Source: Candidatus Bathyarchaeum tardum
GTDB lineage: Archaea; Thermoproteota; Bathyarchaeia; Bathyarchaeales; Bathyarchaeaceae
Assembly: GCA_029762755.1 (NCBI GenBank)
Contig: JARVGH010000005.1
Span: 1 to 64,000, forward strand
Reading direction: 5' to 3'
DNA length: 64,000 nucleotides
Shown here one piece after another: positions 1 to 9,118 of the stretch; the stretch's first letter is position 1, and every line of letters starts with the position of its first letter. The notes under the pieces were generated by a model. It worked only from the letters and a program-made list of their open reading frames with translations, made no database searches and was not told the origin of the DNA. Made by a program: the position numbers and the translations under genes.

Positions 1-34
1 TTTTCTCCCTCCATTTTTTTGGGGGAAACCCTTG

Positions 35-160
35 AAAGAAATGAGGCTGAAAAGGTTCAATACAAAAACGAAAAATCATCAAGCAAGTGATAGCAGCATG
101 GTTTTTCATTTTTTTCACCCTCGATTGTTTGTGTAAAAACCTCAGTAGACCCATTTCTTT
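35..160 (-). ncRNA. Structured RNA-like element, copy A
   Basis: Read on the minus strand, this non-coding stretch folds into one long interrupted hairpin and is clearly similar to 51585-51703 on the plus strand. The terminal helix joins 150-160 with 35-46. An inner A/U-rich helix joins 102-113 with 64-75 and includes a U.G wobble. A middle GGUU/AACC helix joins 138-141 with 54-57. The apical loop shares CCATGCT(G/A)CTATCACTT with the other copy. Similarity continues past the helix into a CCCAAAAAAA-rich tail near base 20, so the element may run off the window edge. No open frame spans it. It could be a small RNA or a mobile or regulatory repeat. Its function is unknown and no known family was recognised. 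Confidence 0.55.
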
Positions 161-387
161 AAAACACATTTCCTGAAAAATATGCTATAATTTTTCTTTG
201 TATTTGTGTATGTCAAAATACCAGATTTAAATTTAGGACTATTTTTTTTCGTTTTTTTGTTTTTAATATTTATTCTTAATATTTATTCCTAATAAGCAAA
301 GTAAAAACATAATTTTGTTAATTTAATTTATTTTCTTAATACACGTTAAGCTTTTTATAGACTATTCTGATATTATCATTATATAAT

Positions 388-433
388 ATGTAGATTTATT
401 AATATATTGTATTAATGTTTAACAAATCTACAT
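388..433. promoter_or_regulatory. Nested inverted repeat upstream of padR-like gene
   Basis: Two perfect dyads are nested here. ATGTAGATTT at 388-397 pairs with AAATCTACAT at 424-433, and inside them ATTAATA at 398-404 pairs with TATTAAT at 410-416. The block ends 25 bases before the GTG start of the PadR-family gene. PadR proteins are dimers that usually bind dyads in their own promoters, so an autoregulatory operator overlapping an AT-rich promoter is the simplest reading. A transcribed hairpin is the alternative. Confidence 0.5.
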
Positions 434-458
434 TACAAATATGCAATAGGGGGGAAAT

Positions 459-860
459 GTGATTAGTCGAAATCAACTGAAAAACATGGAAAAAAATTTG
501 ACAAGAGGCCTATTGGACATTATCGTGTTGAATCTTTTGCGCCATCAATCAATGCATGGATATAAAATAATTAATAATATACGAAAAAATTTTGGAATAT
601 ATTTTGGTCCAAGCACAATATACCCATTTCTCAAAGAATTAGAAAACAAAAAGTGCATTGAAAGCAACTGGGAAACTGAACATGAACGACCGAGAAAAGT
701 GTATAACATAACAAAAGAAGGAAACCAAATTCTTACTGGTTGCGAATATACATTTAATCAAATTTGTAGAAAACTTAATGCCATGGGATTAAATCATCAA
801 TTAAGAATACACAAAGAGATACCGGATAATCAACCAATTGAAACACAAATCATCTGTTAA
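459..860 (+). CDS. PadR family transcriptional regulator
   Basis: A 133-residue winged-helix DNA-binding protein. The N-terminal part (about residues 12-90) has the PadR signature: LTRGLLDIIVLNLL, then HGYKI, then GPSTIYPFLKELENK in the recognition helix, and a wing ending in a YNITKEG strand. The remaining C-terminal stretch is a short helix that would serve dimerisation, so this is the short single-domain PadR type. The GTG start is preceded by a strong purine tract (AGGGGGGAA, about 448-456). It stands alone between a long AT-rich leader with a nested dyad and a convergent surface-protein gene. The ligand and targets cannot be read from the sequence. Confidence 0.85.
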   Translation: MISRNQLKNMEKNLTRGLLDIIVLNLLRHQSMHGYKIINNIRKNFGIYFGPSTIYPFLKELENKKCIESNWETEHERPRKVYNITKEGNQILTGCEYTFNQICRKLNAMGLNHQLRIHKEIPDNQPIETQIIC

Positions 861-1105
861 CAACCTTTTCTTATAATTAATGAATTTACTAAAAGCTTAA
901 AATTCAAAATCTTTTAACTTCGATAAAACGTAGATCTCCACAAGTTTCCACAAAACGCCTCTTTTTTTTTGAATACACAGGAGAGGGATTCTGACCTTAT
1001 TTTACCAGTAACATACTTCATAATTTTTAATTTTTTCACCCCTGATTTTTTTAGCTTTAGATTTCAAGAAAATTGCCTGTTAAAATAGTTTATTTATGTT
1101 TGTGT

Positions 1106-2587
1106 TTAAACTTTATTTTGAAGTTTTTTGCGCAGGAATAACAAAAAAACAAAAAAGACGATCACTGCACCTATTGCTCCAATAATTACATAATTTAGGT
1201 TACCCGAAGACCCACTTACTTGGGGAACAGCCCAAATTCGCATATTTGGATCGCACAATCCAAATTCCCCTGCACAGCCAACAGTCACAATTTCATTAAC
1301 ACCGTTTGCATCTAAATCCTTTGCAACTACATTCCATGCGCAAACTCCCTCGCCAATGCTCCATTCCTCACTTTGCTTTAAAGAAAGAATTTCTTCTTCC
1401 CAACTCCAGACTCTGAGTTGTCCTCTGTCAGGGATTGTGGAGGCATTTGCAAAGCTTGAAGCAGTGGCCACAGTGCCACTGGTTATAATGTCCATTTTTC
1501 CATCCCCGTCTACATCGTTTACGGATACGCATTTTACTTCATTTAAGTAATCGTTTGCCCACTCTTGGCTACTAATTTGTGTTAAGAAAGTTCCATCCCA
1601 TTTCCAAATTTTGAGTTGGGCCTTTACACTTTCTCCGTCCCATTCAAATCCACCAGTGATTATCTCTTTAGTTTTGTCTTCATTCAAGTCAGCAACTTTG
1701 ACATTATATGCAATTGTGTTTCCCTGAACGCCCCCTGCAATGGTCAAGGCATAGCCCTCCACAGTTTGCCATTTTTCATTTGCCTTAAGGGTAAACTCTT
1801 CATTCCAATGCCAAATGCTGATTTGTCCCTTGCTATTGTTAAGGGAATCAGAGTAGCCCACAATAATAATTTCTATATCACCATTGTTATCCAAGTCGCT
1901 GGCATAAACCGAATTAGCACTGGTCACATTTGCACAATCAAGTTCTAGTCTATCTATTAGTGTTAGATCATCATTTTCAAAGTGCCATATTCCAAGCTGG
2001 GCCGTAATTGTGGAATCTTTTGTTAATCTGCCCACTGTTAATATTTCAAGTGTACCATCGTTGTTTATGTCGGAAACATAGATGGCGCTAACAGTTATGC
2101 CTTCGTGATGGGCTCTAAGGCTTAGCTCTTGGTTATTCCAGTGCCAAACCCTTATTGTACTGTATGTTCCGGTTTCATTTCTTATTGATCCCGCAGTGAT
2201 TATTTCGATTATGCCATCTCCATTCAAGTCAGCTGCATAAATGGCTCTAATGTTGCCATCCCATTTTTGGTTCAATTCAAGATTGACCCCTTGTCCGTCC
2301 CAATTCCAAATCATAAGGGGAGCTTGTATGGGTCCTCTGGAACCATTAATTAGGGTATACATGAATCCTCCGGTGATTATTTCCATTATACCATTGCCAT
2401 CGATATCGCCCACAAACAGGTTTTGGCTGCCTGAAATGCAGGTAGTTCCGATGCCATATGTCTCCCATTCTTGTTCGGCTTTTAAAATTAAGTCTGAATC
2501 TTGGGCGCTAGTTGCCAAAAACAGAAAAGAAGAAAATAGCAATAAGCAAATAATAATTGAGTACTTGCTTTTATGATGAATCATCAT
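1106..2587 (-). CDS. Secreted FG-GAP/VCBS beta-propeller protein, C-terminally membrane anchored
   Basis: A 493-residue surface protein. An N-terminal signal peptide (about residues 9-28) is followed by some seven repeats built on calcium-binding loops of the form D-x-(N/D)-x-(D/N)-G-x-x-E-I, for example GDIDGNGIMEIITGG and ADLNGDGIIEIITAG. These are the FG-GAP/VCBS repeats of an extracellular beta-propeller. Residues about 466-486 form a transmembrane helix followed by a basic tail (RKKLQNKV), anchoring it outside the cell. No catalytic motif is visible, so a structural or binding role is likely. It shares the repeat type with the N-terminal half of the giant protein at 19422. Confidence 0.8.
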   Translation of the reverse strand: MMIHHKSKYSIIICLLLFSSFLFLATSAQDSDLILKAEQEWETYGIGTTCISGSQNLFVGDIDGNGIMEIITGGFMYTLINGSRGPIQAPLMIWNWDGQGVNLELNQKWDGNIRAIYAADLNGDGIIEIITAGSIRNETGTYSTIRVWHWNNQELSLRAHHEGITVSAIYVSDINNDGTLEILTVGRLTKDSTITAQLGIWHFENDDLTLIDRLELDCANVTSANSVYASDLDNNGDIEIIIVGYSDSLNNSKGQISIWHWNEEFTLKANEKWQTVEGYALTIAGGVQGNTIAYNVKVADLNEDKTKEIITGGFEWDGESVKAQLKIWKWDGTFLTQISSQEWANDYLNEVKCVSVNDVDGDGKMDIITSGTVATASSFANASTIPDRGQLRVWSWEEEILSLKQSEEWSIGEGVCAWNVVAKDLDANGVNEIVTVGCAGEFGLCDPNMRIWAVPQVSGSSGNLNYVIIGAIGAVIVFFVFLLFLRKKLQNKV

Positions 2588-2941
2588 CCATCTTAGTCCT
2601 CAACAATTAGTCTTCATCAATAAAAAATGTCATAATATAAAGTTTTTTATTTTATCTTTTTTGCGGGTATAAAATTTATTTTTGATTATGTGCCTGCTAT
2701 GCTGTTTAGAAATCGCTGTCAATATTTGTTTTTCTGTTTTCATCCAATACTGACTTTGACCTAAAAATCCTTGTGGAAAGTCCAGGTTATGAATAATATG
2801 CTCAAGTGTGACTGTGCTTGGAAAATTAGCGAATACTCCCGAAGATTTAAGCAATTAAGGCTTTTGAAAATACAGCAATATCACATGTGAAAAGATTTGC
2901 TGTAAGAATGATACAGAAGTTAGGTTTACCCCTATTTTTTT

Positions 2942-4210
2942 TTAATTCTTGAAAAATAGTTTTTCTTTTTCTGTGAATTTGTTTGGTCTTACCTTTTGTT
3001 TTAACCAATCCCTTGATTTTAAATATATTGAAAAGGTATTTTCCATAAAAAATGGCAAAGGGTCATTAACTTTTAAACCATCATAATGCAAGTTTGTTTC
3101 GTAAATTTTTAGAAAATTTAGTATTGTTTTTATTTTGTTAACTGGTTGTGTTTGGGCTAGTTTTGACTCATTCTTTAAAGTTATTTGAAGATTTTTAATA
3201 TCTTGAGTTAACAACCGAAATTTTATACCTGTTCTATATTTGAAAATTGGATTAATTTTTTTTTCTTTCGCTAATAAATATAATAGATATGGGAAATCGA
3301 CTCCACTTTCTATTGCAACATTCATCGATCCCCAAAACCTTGGGTTTATTTCCATAAGTTTTGGGGTTAAATCTCTAGAGTCCACTCTAAATTCTACTTC
3401 TGCTATTCCATGCCAATTTAAAGATTTGAGTAAATTTGACGCATACTCAAGGATTGTTGGGTCAAGATTAACTGTTTCTCGTAAAACGCTTTGACCTCCT
3501 GTTACTGGAAATGTTCTATGTTCTCTTATAGCACAAGCTGCCATTGGTTTTCCATGGTCAAATATTAGACCAATTTGCATATTATGTCCTGGAATGTATT
3601 CTTGTATCATGGCTTCTGGAAATGCTTTTTCTATTTCCGTATATGTTGAAACAAGTTCAGAAGCAGAATTGGCGTAAAACGGATGCGAAAAGTAAGTCTT
3701 TTTTTCTCTAAATTCCCATGAGCGTTTAGGTTTGATTACTGCTGGATATTTTATTTTTGTCGCAGCATCTTCGACATCAGATGTGTTTTTTGTATAGAAT
3801 GTCTTGGGTATTGGTATCCCAATGGTTTGAGCAAGCTTTAATGTTTCAGATTTATCAATGGTTTTCATTAAGGATTCATGCCTTGGGAGTGCAAGTTTTA
3901 CATATGGCGTTAATTTTTTCCGATTTTCTGAAATAGGTATTAGTGAAGTATCATATACTGGGAAAATCGTGCTATATTTTTTAGTTTTTGCTAGTTTAAT
4001 CAGGCTTATCATAAAGCTTCTCATGTTGTTAACTGAAGCAGGGGCGTATACTTTTTCTGGTCTCCAACGTGAAAACATGGCTGGTGTCCAATAATCCTGA
4101 ACCATCGTAGTAGTGCTGATGTTTCTTTTTGCTAGACTCCTAACAACAAGCAACTCTCCACGAAGGGAGCCTGAATCAGTAACTAATACCCGATCTTGTG
4201 AGTCTTTCAA
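2942..4210 (-). CDS. ATP-grasp domain protein (carboxylate-amine/thiol ligase-like)
   Basis: A 422-residue cytosolic protein with an ATP-grasp fold of the carbamoyl-phosphate-synthase/D-Ala-ligase type. The N-terminal preATP-grasp region (VLVTDSGSLRGELLVVRSLA) precedes an ATP-binding half (YPAVIKPKRSWEF, about residue 155) with MIQEYIPGHNMQIG. The metal-binding end is AEVEFRVDSRDLTPKLMEINPRFWGS in type, split here around residues 277-302; the final E-x-N-P-R-F-W-G box is the family signature. Such enzymes join a carboxylate to an amine using ATP, and homologues are common in polysaccharide loci. The substrate is not evident. It stands alone, head-out from the plus-strand glycan run, separated by about 500 AT-rich bases. 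Confidence 0.75.
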   Translation of the reverse strand: MKDSQDRVLVTDSGSLRGELLVVRSLAKRNISTTTMVQDYWTPAMFSRWRPEKVYAPASVNNMRSFMISLIKLAKTKKYSTIFPVYDTSLIPISENRKKLTPYVKLALPRHESLMKTIDKSETLKLAQTIGIPIPKTFYTKNTSDVEDAATKIKYPAVIKPKRSWEFREKKTYFSHPFYANSASELVSTYTEIEKAFPEAMIQEYIPGHNMQIGLIFDHGKPMAACAIREHRTFPVTGGQSVLRETVNLDPTILEYASNLLKSLNWHGIAEVEFRVDSRDLTPKLMEINPRFWGSMNVAIESGVDFPYLLYLLAKEKKINPIFKYRTGIKFRLLTQDIKNLQITLKNESKLAQTQPVNKIKTILNFLKIYETNLHYDGLKVNDPLPFFMENTFSIYLKSRDWLKQKVRPNKFTEKEKLFFKN

Positions 4211-4729
4211 ATATTTCTGATGACCTACTTTTTGGTTATATTTAATAAATTACGCCTAATGCAAGCACTTGTTATTATTGATTATTCCCTATTTTAAAGG
4301 ATTTTTAAATCATGATGGAATTCATTTATAGAAAAAAGTTGTATGTCACTTATTATGTTAGTTTAATTGACAGATTATTCAGTACTTCAAAGATAAAAAA
4401 TCCTTTTGATTTTGAACTTAATAGTTCTGGTCTTATTTTTTCCTTTGTTGTTGATTGTTTTGAATTTAAATCATCTTCCATTTGGTAAATGATAAAAATA
4501 TTTGAATTGGTGATAATGTAGGTTTAATTTGATTGTCCCATTCCATTATTCGCGCGGATTACAAAATGATGAATGCACTTCAATTAACATTCAAATTTTG
4601 ATAGAATATTCTCAGAAAATTTTGCACGAAAAAAATGGAGACCTAAAGATTAAAAGTTGTTTGACTAATATTTTCTATTAACAGAAATTTTGAAAAAACT
4701 TGATTTAGTTTAATTGTGTAATTGAGTTC
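4211..4729. other. AT-rich intergenic stretch
   Basis: About 500 bases between divergent genes. One short open frame (4312-4488 plus, 58 codons from ATG ATG) is present but has no well-spaced SD and no recognisable motif. No RNA gene or repeat was seen. The promoters of both flanking genes must lie here. Confidence 0.4.
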
Positions 4730-4738
4730 TTGATTATT

Positions 4739-5215
4739 ATGTTGTCCGTAAAATTTAAAGGACTACTGTTTATTTTTCTTATCTGTTTTTCATCTTCCAT
4801 ATGGATTTTACCTACATTTGCAACAGAAAATGATAGCGCAGTTCCATCATTTGTTGATGAATCTGAAGGTTTATTGGTGCAAGCTTATGAAGCGATTTTA
4901 GATATTGAAGAACTTGATGTTGATGTTTTAGAGTTATTAGATTCTTTCAATAATGCCACAAAATTTCTATTTCAAGCACAATTGGCTCTTGACACAAAGA
5001 ATTTTTATGATGCAAAACTTTATGCAGAGTTCACAACAGAAATTTGCAGATCTTTAATTGCTAAAGTTGAAAAAATGAAGATTGATGCTGTTGATTCTGA
5101 ATCTAATCAATTTTTGTCCGTTCTATTGTTATCTGCTTTAGGGCTTTCAATTGTTTTGGTTTTTAGTATGCTAAACTATCGGACATTTAAAAACCGTTAC
5201 TACAATACTGTTTAA
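4739..5215 (+). CDS. Small secreted/membrane protein, function unknown
   Basis: About 158 residues from the ATG at 4739; an upstream TTG at 4730 is possible but less attractive. There is a signal peptide ending near TFA, then an acidic helical domain of about 85 residues (ESEGLLVQAYEAILDIEELD, then LFQAQLALDTKNFYDAKLYA), which resembles a helical hairpin. A C-terminal transmembrane helix (SVLLLSALGLSIVLVFSML) is followed by a short basic tail. The protein is therefore probably a type I membrane protein with a small extracellular helical domain. I do not recognise the family. It is 21 bases ahead of the next gene and likely cotranscribed with it. Confidence 0.55.
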   Translation: MLSVKFKGLLFIFLICFSSSIWILPTFATENDSAVPSFVDESEGLLVQAYEAILDIEELDVDVLELLDSFNNATKFLFQAQLALDTKNFYDAKLYAEFTTEICRSLIAKVEKMKIDAVDSESNQFLSVLLLSALGLSIVLVFSMLNYRTFKNRYYNTV

Positions 5216-5236
5216 AGTGAGGTTAAGTGGTTAGTT

Positions 5237-5833
5237 ATGAAGTTTGAGAATTTTCACATTTTGTTTAAAATAGGAATCATGTTTCTTGTTTTAGTATCCA
5301 TTTCTCCTGTTTTTGATTTAATTAATGTTTTTTCAGAAAAAAATGAAAATTATTCTCAATTTTTTCTGCTTGATTCAAACTATAAAGTCGGTTCTTATCC
5401 ATTTGCTGTTCAAGCTAATGAGGATTATTCATTTTTTGTTAAAATAGTAAACAAACTTGAGCAATCTGAGTATTATAAAATTTTAGTAAAATTAGCTAAT
5501 CAAACTTCAATTGTGGCTGATGGATATGGACTTTTAAGTGAAATTGATACTTTATGTGAATCTAGAGTTATTGTTGATAATGGTAATTTTTCAGAAATAC
5601 CTTTCAATTTCCAAATCTTAAACACATCGATTTATGACGACTTTTTGACTATAAAGAAAGTTTCTATTAACGGAAAAATTTGCAATATTATTTGTTCTTC
5701 AGAGTGGAATACAAACAAAGAGGGGTTCTATTTTCAGTTGTTTTTGGAATTGTGGCGATATGATGTTTTGATTGGAGATTTTATTTATGATGATAAAACT
5801 GTTAGTTTGTGGATTAAGGTTGATCTCTCTTAA
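5237..5833 (+). CDS. DUF1616-like extracellular beta domain protein
   Basis: A 198-residue protein with an N-terminal transmembrane or signal segment (about residues 9-32) and a soluble outer domain. The outer part begins QFFLLDSNYKVGSYPFAVQA and continues EDYSFFVKIVNKLEQSEYYK, which resembles the Ig-like C-terminal module of archaeal DUF1616 proteins (F-Y-L-L-...-Y-P-...-V-x-I-x-N). The DUF1616 polytopic half is absent. It follows the small membrane gene by 21 bases and leads into the glycan cluster. The family assignment is by pattern resemblance and moderate; the function is unknown. Confidence 0.5.
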   Translation: MKFENFHILFKIGIMFLVLVSISPVFDLINVFSEKNENYSQFFLLDSNYKVGSYPFAVQANEDYSFFVKIVNKLEQSEYYKILVKLANQTSIVADGYGLLSEIDTLCESRVIVDNGNFSEIPFNFQILNTSIYDDFLTIKKVSINGKICNIICSSEWNTNKEGFYFQLFLELWRYDVLIGDFIYDDKTVSLWIKVDLS

Positions 5834-6132
5834 GCACTGTAAATTACGTTTTTATGTTTATAAAAATGTAATTAAATATGTATTTCTAATTATTTTTTGA
5901 TTGTTTAAAAATAATTTGATTTTAAAAAATCTAATTTTTAATTTTGTTTACGTCTTTAGTTTTAATGGTATTTAGTTCTATAATAACTCTCCATAGTTGT
6001 TTATTAAATATTTACAACTTTCTTATTACATACAATTTAGAACAAGGAAACAGAAATGTTGGAATTTAAAATCGAATTTTCTAAAAAATCATCATCATTG
6101 AGGAATAAATAAGTTGCTCAATCAAACTGTGG
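5834..6132. other. AT-rich spacer before the glycosyltransferase run
   Basis: About 300 bases with no open frame or repeat that I can support. Presumably it holds the promoter of the downstream plus-strand glycosyltransferase genes. Confidence 0.4.
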
Positions 6133-6903
6133 GTGTGCGTGGGTGTGCATAGTATAACTAAAAAAGAGGAAAAGGACGTTAGAGAGTTGCCTGAAATACT
6201 AAAATGTTGTTCAAAGTCTAAAACCGTTACAATAATTATTCCTACTCTTAATGAGGAAGAAAATATAGGCGAAACATTGTGTGGTCTTCAGAAAATTGGT
6301 TATACTGACATTTTAGTTGTAGATGCAAGATCTACTGATAAGACTGTGAAAATAGCCAATAGTTTGGGCGCTAAAATTATTTTTCAAAAAGGAAATGGAA
6401 AGGGGGATGCCCTTAGGGAAGCGTTCGTTAGTAACTGTGTTACTGGAGATATAGTTGTATTTATGGACGCCGACGGATCTATGGATCCTCGTGAAATTCC
6501 ACATTTCATAAAAGCCATAGAAAAGGGTGCAGATTTAGCTAAAGGGTCTCGATTTTTGGATCATGGATATACCAAAGATATGACTTTAACTCGTAGAGTT
6601 GGTAATTTATTTTTGTTGTTTGTGGTTAATACTTTGCATGACACAAAATATTCTGATTTGTGTTATGGTTTTGGTGCATTCCGGCGTAGTGCATTAAACA
6701 AGATTCATCCTCACTTGAAATCTACGAATTTTGAGATTGAAGCGGAAGTTTTTATTAAAGCAAAGAAATTGGGTCTGTCTGTAGTTGAGGTTCCAAGCGT
6801 AGAATATGAACGAAAAAATGGCACATCAAATCTTAACACTTTTCGAGATGGTTTTAGAATTTTTAGAACAATTATTACTGAATCTATTAACGGGTATCAC
6901 TGA
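6133..6903 (+). CDS. Family 2 glycosyltransferase (dolichyl-phosphate mannosyltransferase-like)
   Basis: A 256-residue GT2 enzyme of the Dpm1/undecaprenyl-phosphate glycosyltransferase type. The GT-A nucleotide-binding start is TIIIPTLNEEENIGETL (about residue 34); VVDARSTDKTVKIA follows, and the metal-binding DxD is in VVFMDADGSMDPREI (about residue 114). FEIEAEVFIKAKKLGLSVVEVPSVEYERKNGTSN is the family's characteristic C-terminal region, spread over residues 198-231. No membrane helix follows, unlike the homologue at 41117. It would transfer a sugar from a nucleotide donor to a polyprenyl phosphate at the inner membrane face. It starts with GTG; nearby in-frame GTGs make the exact start uncertain. 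It is followed by another GT2. Confidence 0.85.
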   Translation: MCVGVHSITKKEEKDVRELPEILKCCSKSKTVTIIIPTLNEEENIGETLCGLQKIGYTDILVVDARSTDKTVKIANSLGAKIIFQKGNGKGDALREAFVSNCVTGDIVVFMDADGSMDPREIPHFIKAIEKGADLAKGSRFLDHGYTKDMTLTRRVGNLFLLFVVNTLHDTKYSDLCYGFGAFRRSALNKIHPHLKSTNFEIEAEVFIKAKKLGLSVVEVPSVEYERKNGTSNLNTFRDGFRIFRTIITESINGYH

Positions 6904-6968
6904 TTGGAGATTCTCATCGTAACATCTAAGTTTTGAATTAAGCTTCAGGTTAATAGTGAGGACAAGTC

Positions 6969-7892
6969 ATGTCGTCAAAGATTTCGGTTATTATTTGTAC
7001 TTACTCCAAGAAAATGCTGGCGGATGTTTTAGCTTGTGTAGCTTCTGTAAAGAAACAAAGCTTGGAGCCTGATGAGATTTTGTTGGTCTTAGATCCCGAT
7101 GAAGATTTAATCAAGTTTTATCAGTCACACCTCAAAAATGCTGTCGAGGTTGTTATTAGTGATGGATTTGGTTTATCCTTTGCTCGAAATATGGGAGTTA
7201 AAAAGTGTAATGGAGACGTTATTGTTTTCCTTGATGACGATGTTATTGCAGATGAGAACTGGCTAAAAAACTTGGTAACAAATTATGATGATCCTGATGT
7301 TGTAGGTGTAGGTGGTTTAAGTAAACCTTTGTGGAAAGATGGCAAACCTCTATGGTTTCCTGAAGAGTTGTATTGGATAATTGGTTGTTCCTATAAGGGA
7401 TTGCCCAAAAAGAAGGCGTTGGTTAGAAATCCAATTGGTTGTAACATGTCTTTTAGGAAAAAAGTATTTGATGAAGTTGGATTTTTCAAAACTGATTATG
7501 GTCGTATTGGGAAAAAACTTCTAAGTGATGAAGAAACAGAATTTTCAATTAGAGCTTTGGGAGAAATTTCTAATTCAAAAATTATTTATGACCCAAAAGC
7601 TGTGGTTCATCACAAAGTTATCAAAAGTAGAACCACCTTGAAATATGTTTGGAATCGTTCTTTTTTCGAAGGTATTGGAAAAGCTCATCTTAGAAATAAA
7701 TTGAAAAAGTTAACTCCTTTGAAAACTGAAAATTCGTATTTGAAATTTTTGTTGACAAAATCAATTCCTTCCCGATTACGACATATTTACAAGCAAAGCA
7801 ACCTTTTGCAATTGTTAACACTTTTTTTTTCCACTTTTGGTGTCTTTGTTGGTTTTTTTATATGTTATATCCAAAGCTTTGGTGCAAAATGA
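6969..7892 (+). CDS. Family 2 glycosyltransferase
   Basis: A 307-residue GT2 enzyme. The N-terminus ISVIICTYSKKMLADVL is the nucleotide-binding strand, VVISDGFGLSFARNMGV the usual loop, and VIVFLDDDVIADENWL (about residue 90) carries the DxD metal site. NPIGCNMSFRKKVFDEVG is the typical acceptor-side motif. A hydrophobic segment at the C-terminus (about residues 283-303) suggests membrane attachment. The ATG is preceded by GTGAGGACAAG, a good SD. It is 65 bases downstream of the first GT2 and part of the same plus-strand run. Donor and acceptor are unknown. Confidence 0.85.
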   Translation: MSSKISVIICTYSKKMLADVLACVASVKKQSLEPDEILLVLDPDEDLIKFYQSHLKNAVEVVISDGFGLSFARNMGVKKCNGDVIVFLDDDVIADENWLKNLVTNYDDPDVVGVGGLSKPLWKDGKPLWFPEELYWIIGCSYKGLPKKKALVRNPIGCNMSFRKKVFDEVGFFKTDYGRIGKKLLSDEETEFSIRALGEISNSKIIYDPKAVVHHKVIKSRTTLKYVWNRSFFEGIGKAHLRNKLKKLTPLKTENSYLKFLLTKSIPSRLRHIYKQSNLLQLLTLFFSTFGVFVGFFICYIQSFGAK

Positions 7893-7971
7893 GGAATGAA
7901 TAATTTTTTACATTTTTGTATATTTATATCCTTATTGGTTGTATGTTTAATCGGGTAGAATAGAGGTTTTT

Positions 7972-9060
7972 ATTATTAAAATTGCTCAAGTTTGTCCTAG
8001 GTATTTTCCTCACATAGGGGGTGTTGAGATACATGTTGAAGAAATTAGTAAAAGACTAGTGAGAAATGGTTTTGATGTGGATGTTTTAACTGTTGATAAT
8101 ACTGGAAGTTTGTCGAATGAGATCATTCGTGATGGTGTAAAAATTAAAAGATTTAAAGGTTGTAGACCGTGTGGTCTAAATGACGTATTTTATTTTTCTG
8201 CAGATTTAGATCTATATCTTAAGAAAAACTCATCTGATTATGATATTATACATGCTCAAAATTATCATGCTTTTCCAGCTTTTTATGCCAGTCAGAACAT
8301 TTGTAAAAATAAGTTTGTATTTACGCCGCATTATCATGGAGCAGGAAGTTATTTTGTTAGGAATTTACTGCATATTCCTTACAAGTTTTTGGGTGGAAAG
8401 ATTTTTGAAAATGCTGAGATAGTTTTTTGTGTTTCTGATTATGAGAGAAACTTGGTTTTGAGTAATTTTGGTGTTGATAACGATAAAATTAGAATTGTTC
8501 CTAATGGATTTGATTTCGATGATTTTACTGGTAATAAATTAAGAAACAAATCGAATACGAATATTTTGTATGTCGGTAGATTAGAAAAATATAAGGGCAT
8601 TCACTATATCTTTGAGGCGTTCCCTTCCTTAGATGATGAAGTTAACATTGAAATTGTGGGGATTGGACCCTATGAAAATGAGTTAAAAAAGCTTGCAACT
8701 CGATTAGGCATAGAAGATCGCGTCAATTTTTATCATAGCATAAGCCGAGATAGATTGTTGAAAAAATACTCCGAGTCTGGTCTTTTCGTATTACTATCAA
8801 TTAGGGAATCTTATGGAATTACTGTGGGTGAATCTTTACTTTCTGGGACTCCGTGTTTGGTTTTGAATTCTTCTGCTTTGAGAGAATGGGTTGATAATAA
8901 AAATTGTTTTGGAATAGATTATCCTGTGAATGTTAAAAGGTTGGCGATTATGATATCAAAAATAATTGGGACTACAGTTGATTATGAGGAAGTAAAAAAT
9001 AAAGTTCTTAGTTGGGATGATGTTACAAAAAAAATAATTGAAACTTATGCGGCGATTTAG
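7972..9060 (+). CDS. Family 4 glycosyltransferase, probable ATT start
   Basis: A GT-B fold glycosyltransferase of family 4. The conserved N-terminal strand, IKIAQVCPRYFPHIGGVEIH, lies upstream of the first GTG (8059), so the gene must begin further 5'. The frame is closed by TAA at 7948, and the only sensible start is ATT at 7972 or 7975, placed 5-8 bases after AGAGGT. That gives about 362 residues instead of 333. The C-terminal domain shows ILYVGRLEKYKGIHYI and the catalytic ESYGITVGESLLSGTPCLV (E-x7-E). It would add a hexose from a nucleotide sugar to the growing lipid-linked glycan. It lies between a GT2 and a polytopic membrane protein in one run. Confidence 0.8.
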   Translation: MIKIAQVCPRYFPHIGGVEIHVEEISKRLVRNGFDVDVLTVDNTGSLSNEIIRDGVKIKRFKGCRPCGLNDVFYFSADLDLYLKKNSSDYDIIHAQNYHAFPAFYASQNICKNKFVFTPHYHGAGSYFVRNLLHIPYKFLGGKIFENAEIVFCVSDYERNLVLSNFGVDNDKIRIVPNGFDFDDFTGNKLRNKSNTNILYVGRLEKYKGIHYIFEAFPSLDDEVNIEIVGIGPYENELKKLATRLGIEDRVNFYHSISRDRLLKKYSESGLFVLLSIRESYGITVGESLLSGTPCLVLNSSALREWVDNKNCFGIDYPVNVKRLAIMISKIIGTTVDYEEVKNKVLSWDDVTKKIIETYAAI

Positions 9061-9118
9061 ATATGGTTGAGTGCTTACATGTTTTCATGTTTATTATCTT
9101 TAATTACAACAGAGTTGC

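Noticed and set aside
2630-2854. A 74-codon minus-strand frame (MLKSSGVFANFPSTVTLEHI onward)
   Set aside because: No SD, no domain, strongly AT-rich codons and a lysine/asparagine-rich end. It could be a remnant, but nothing identifies it.
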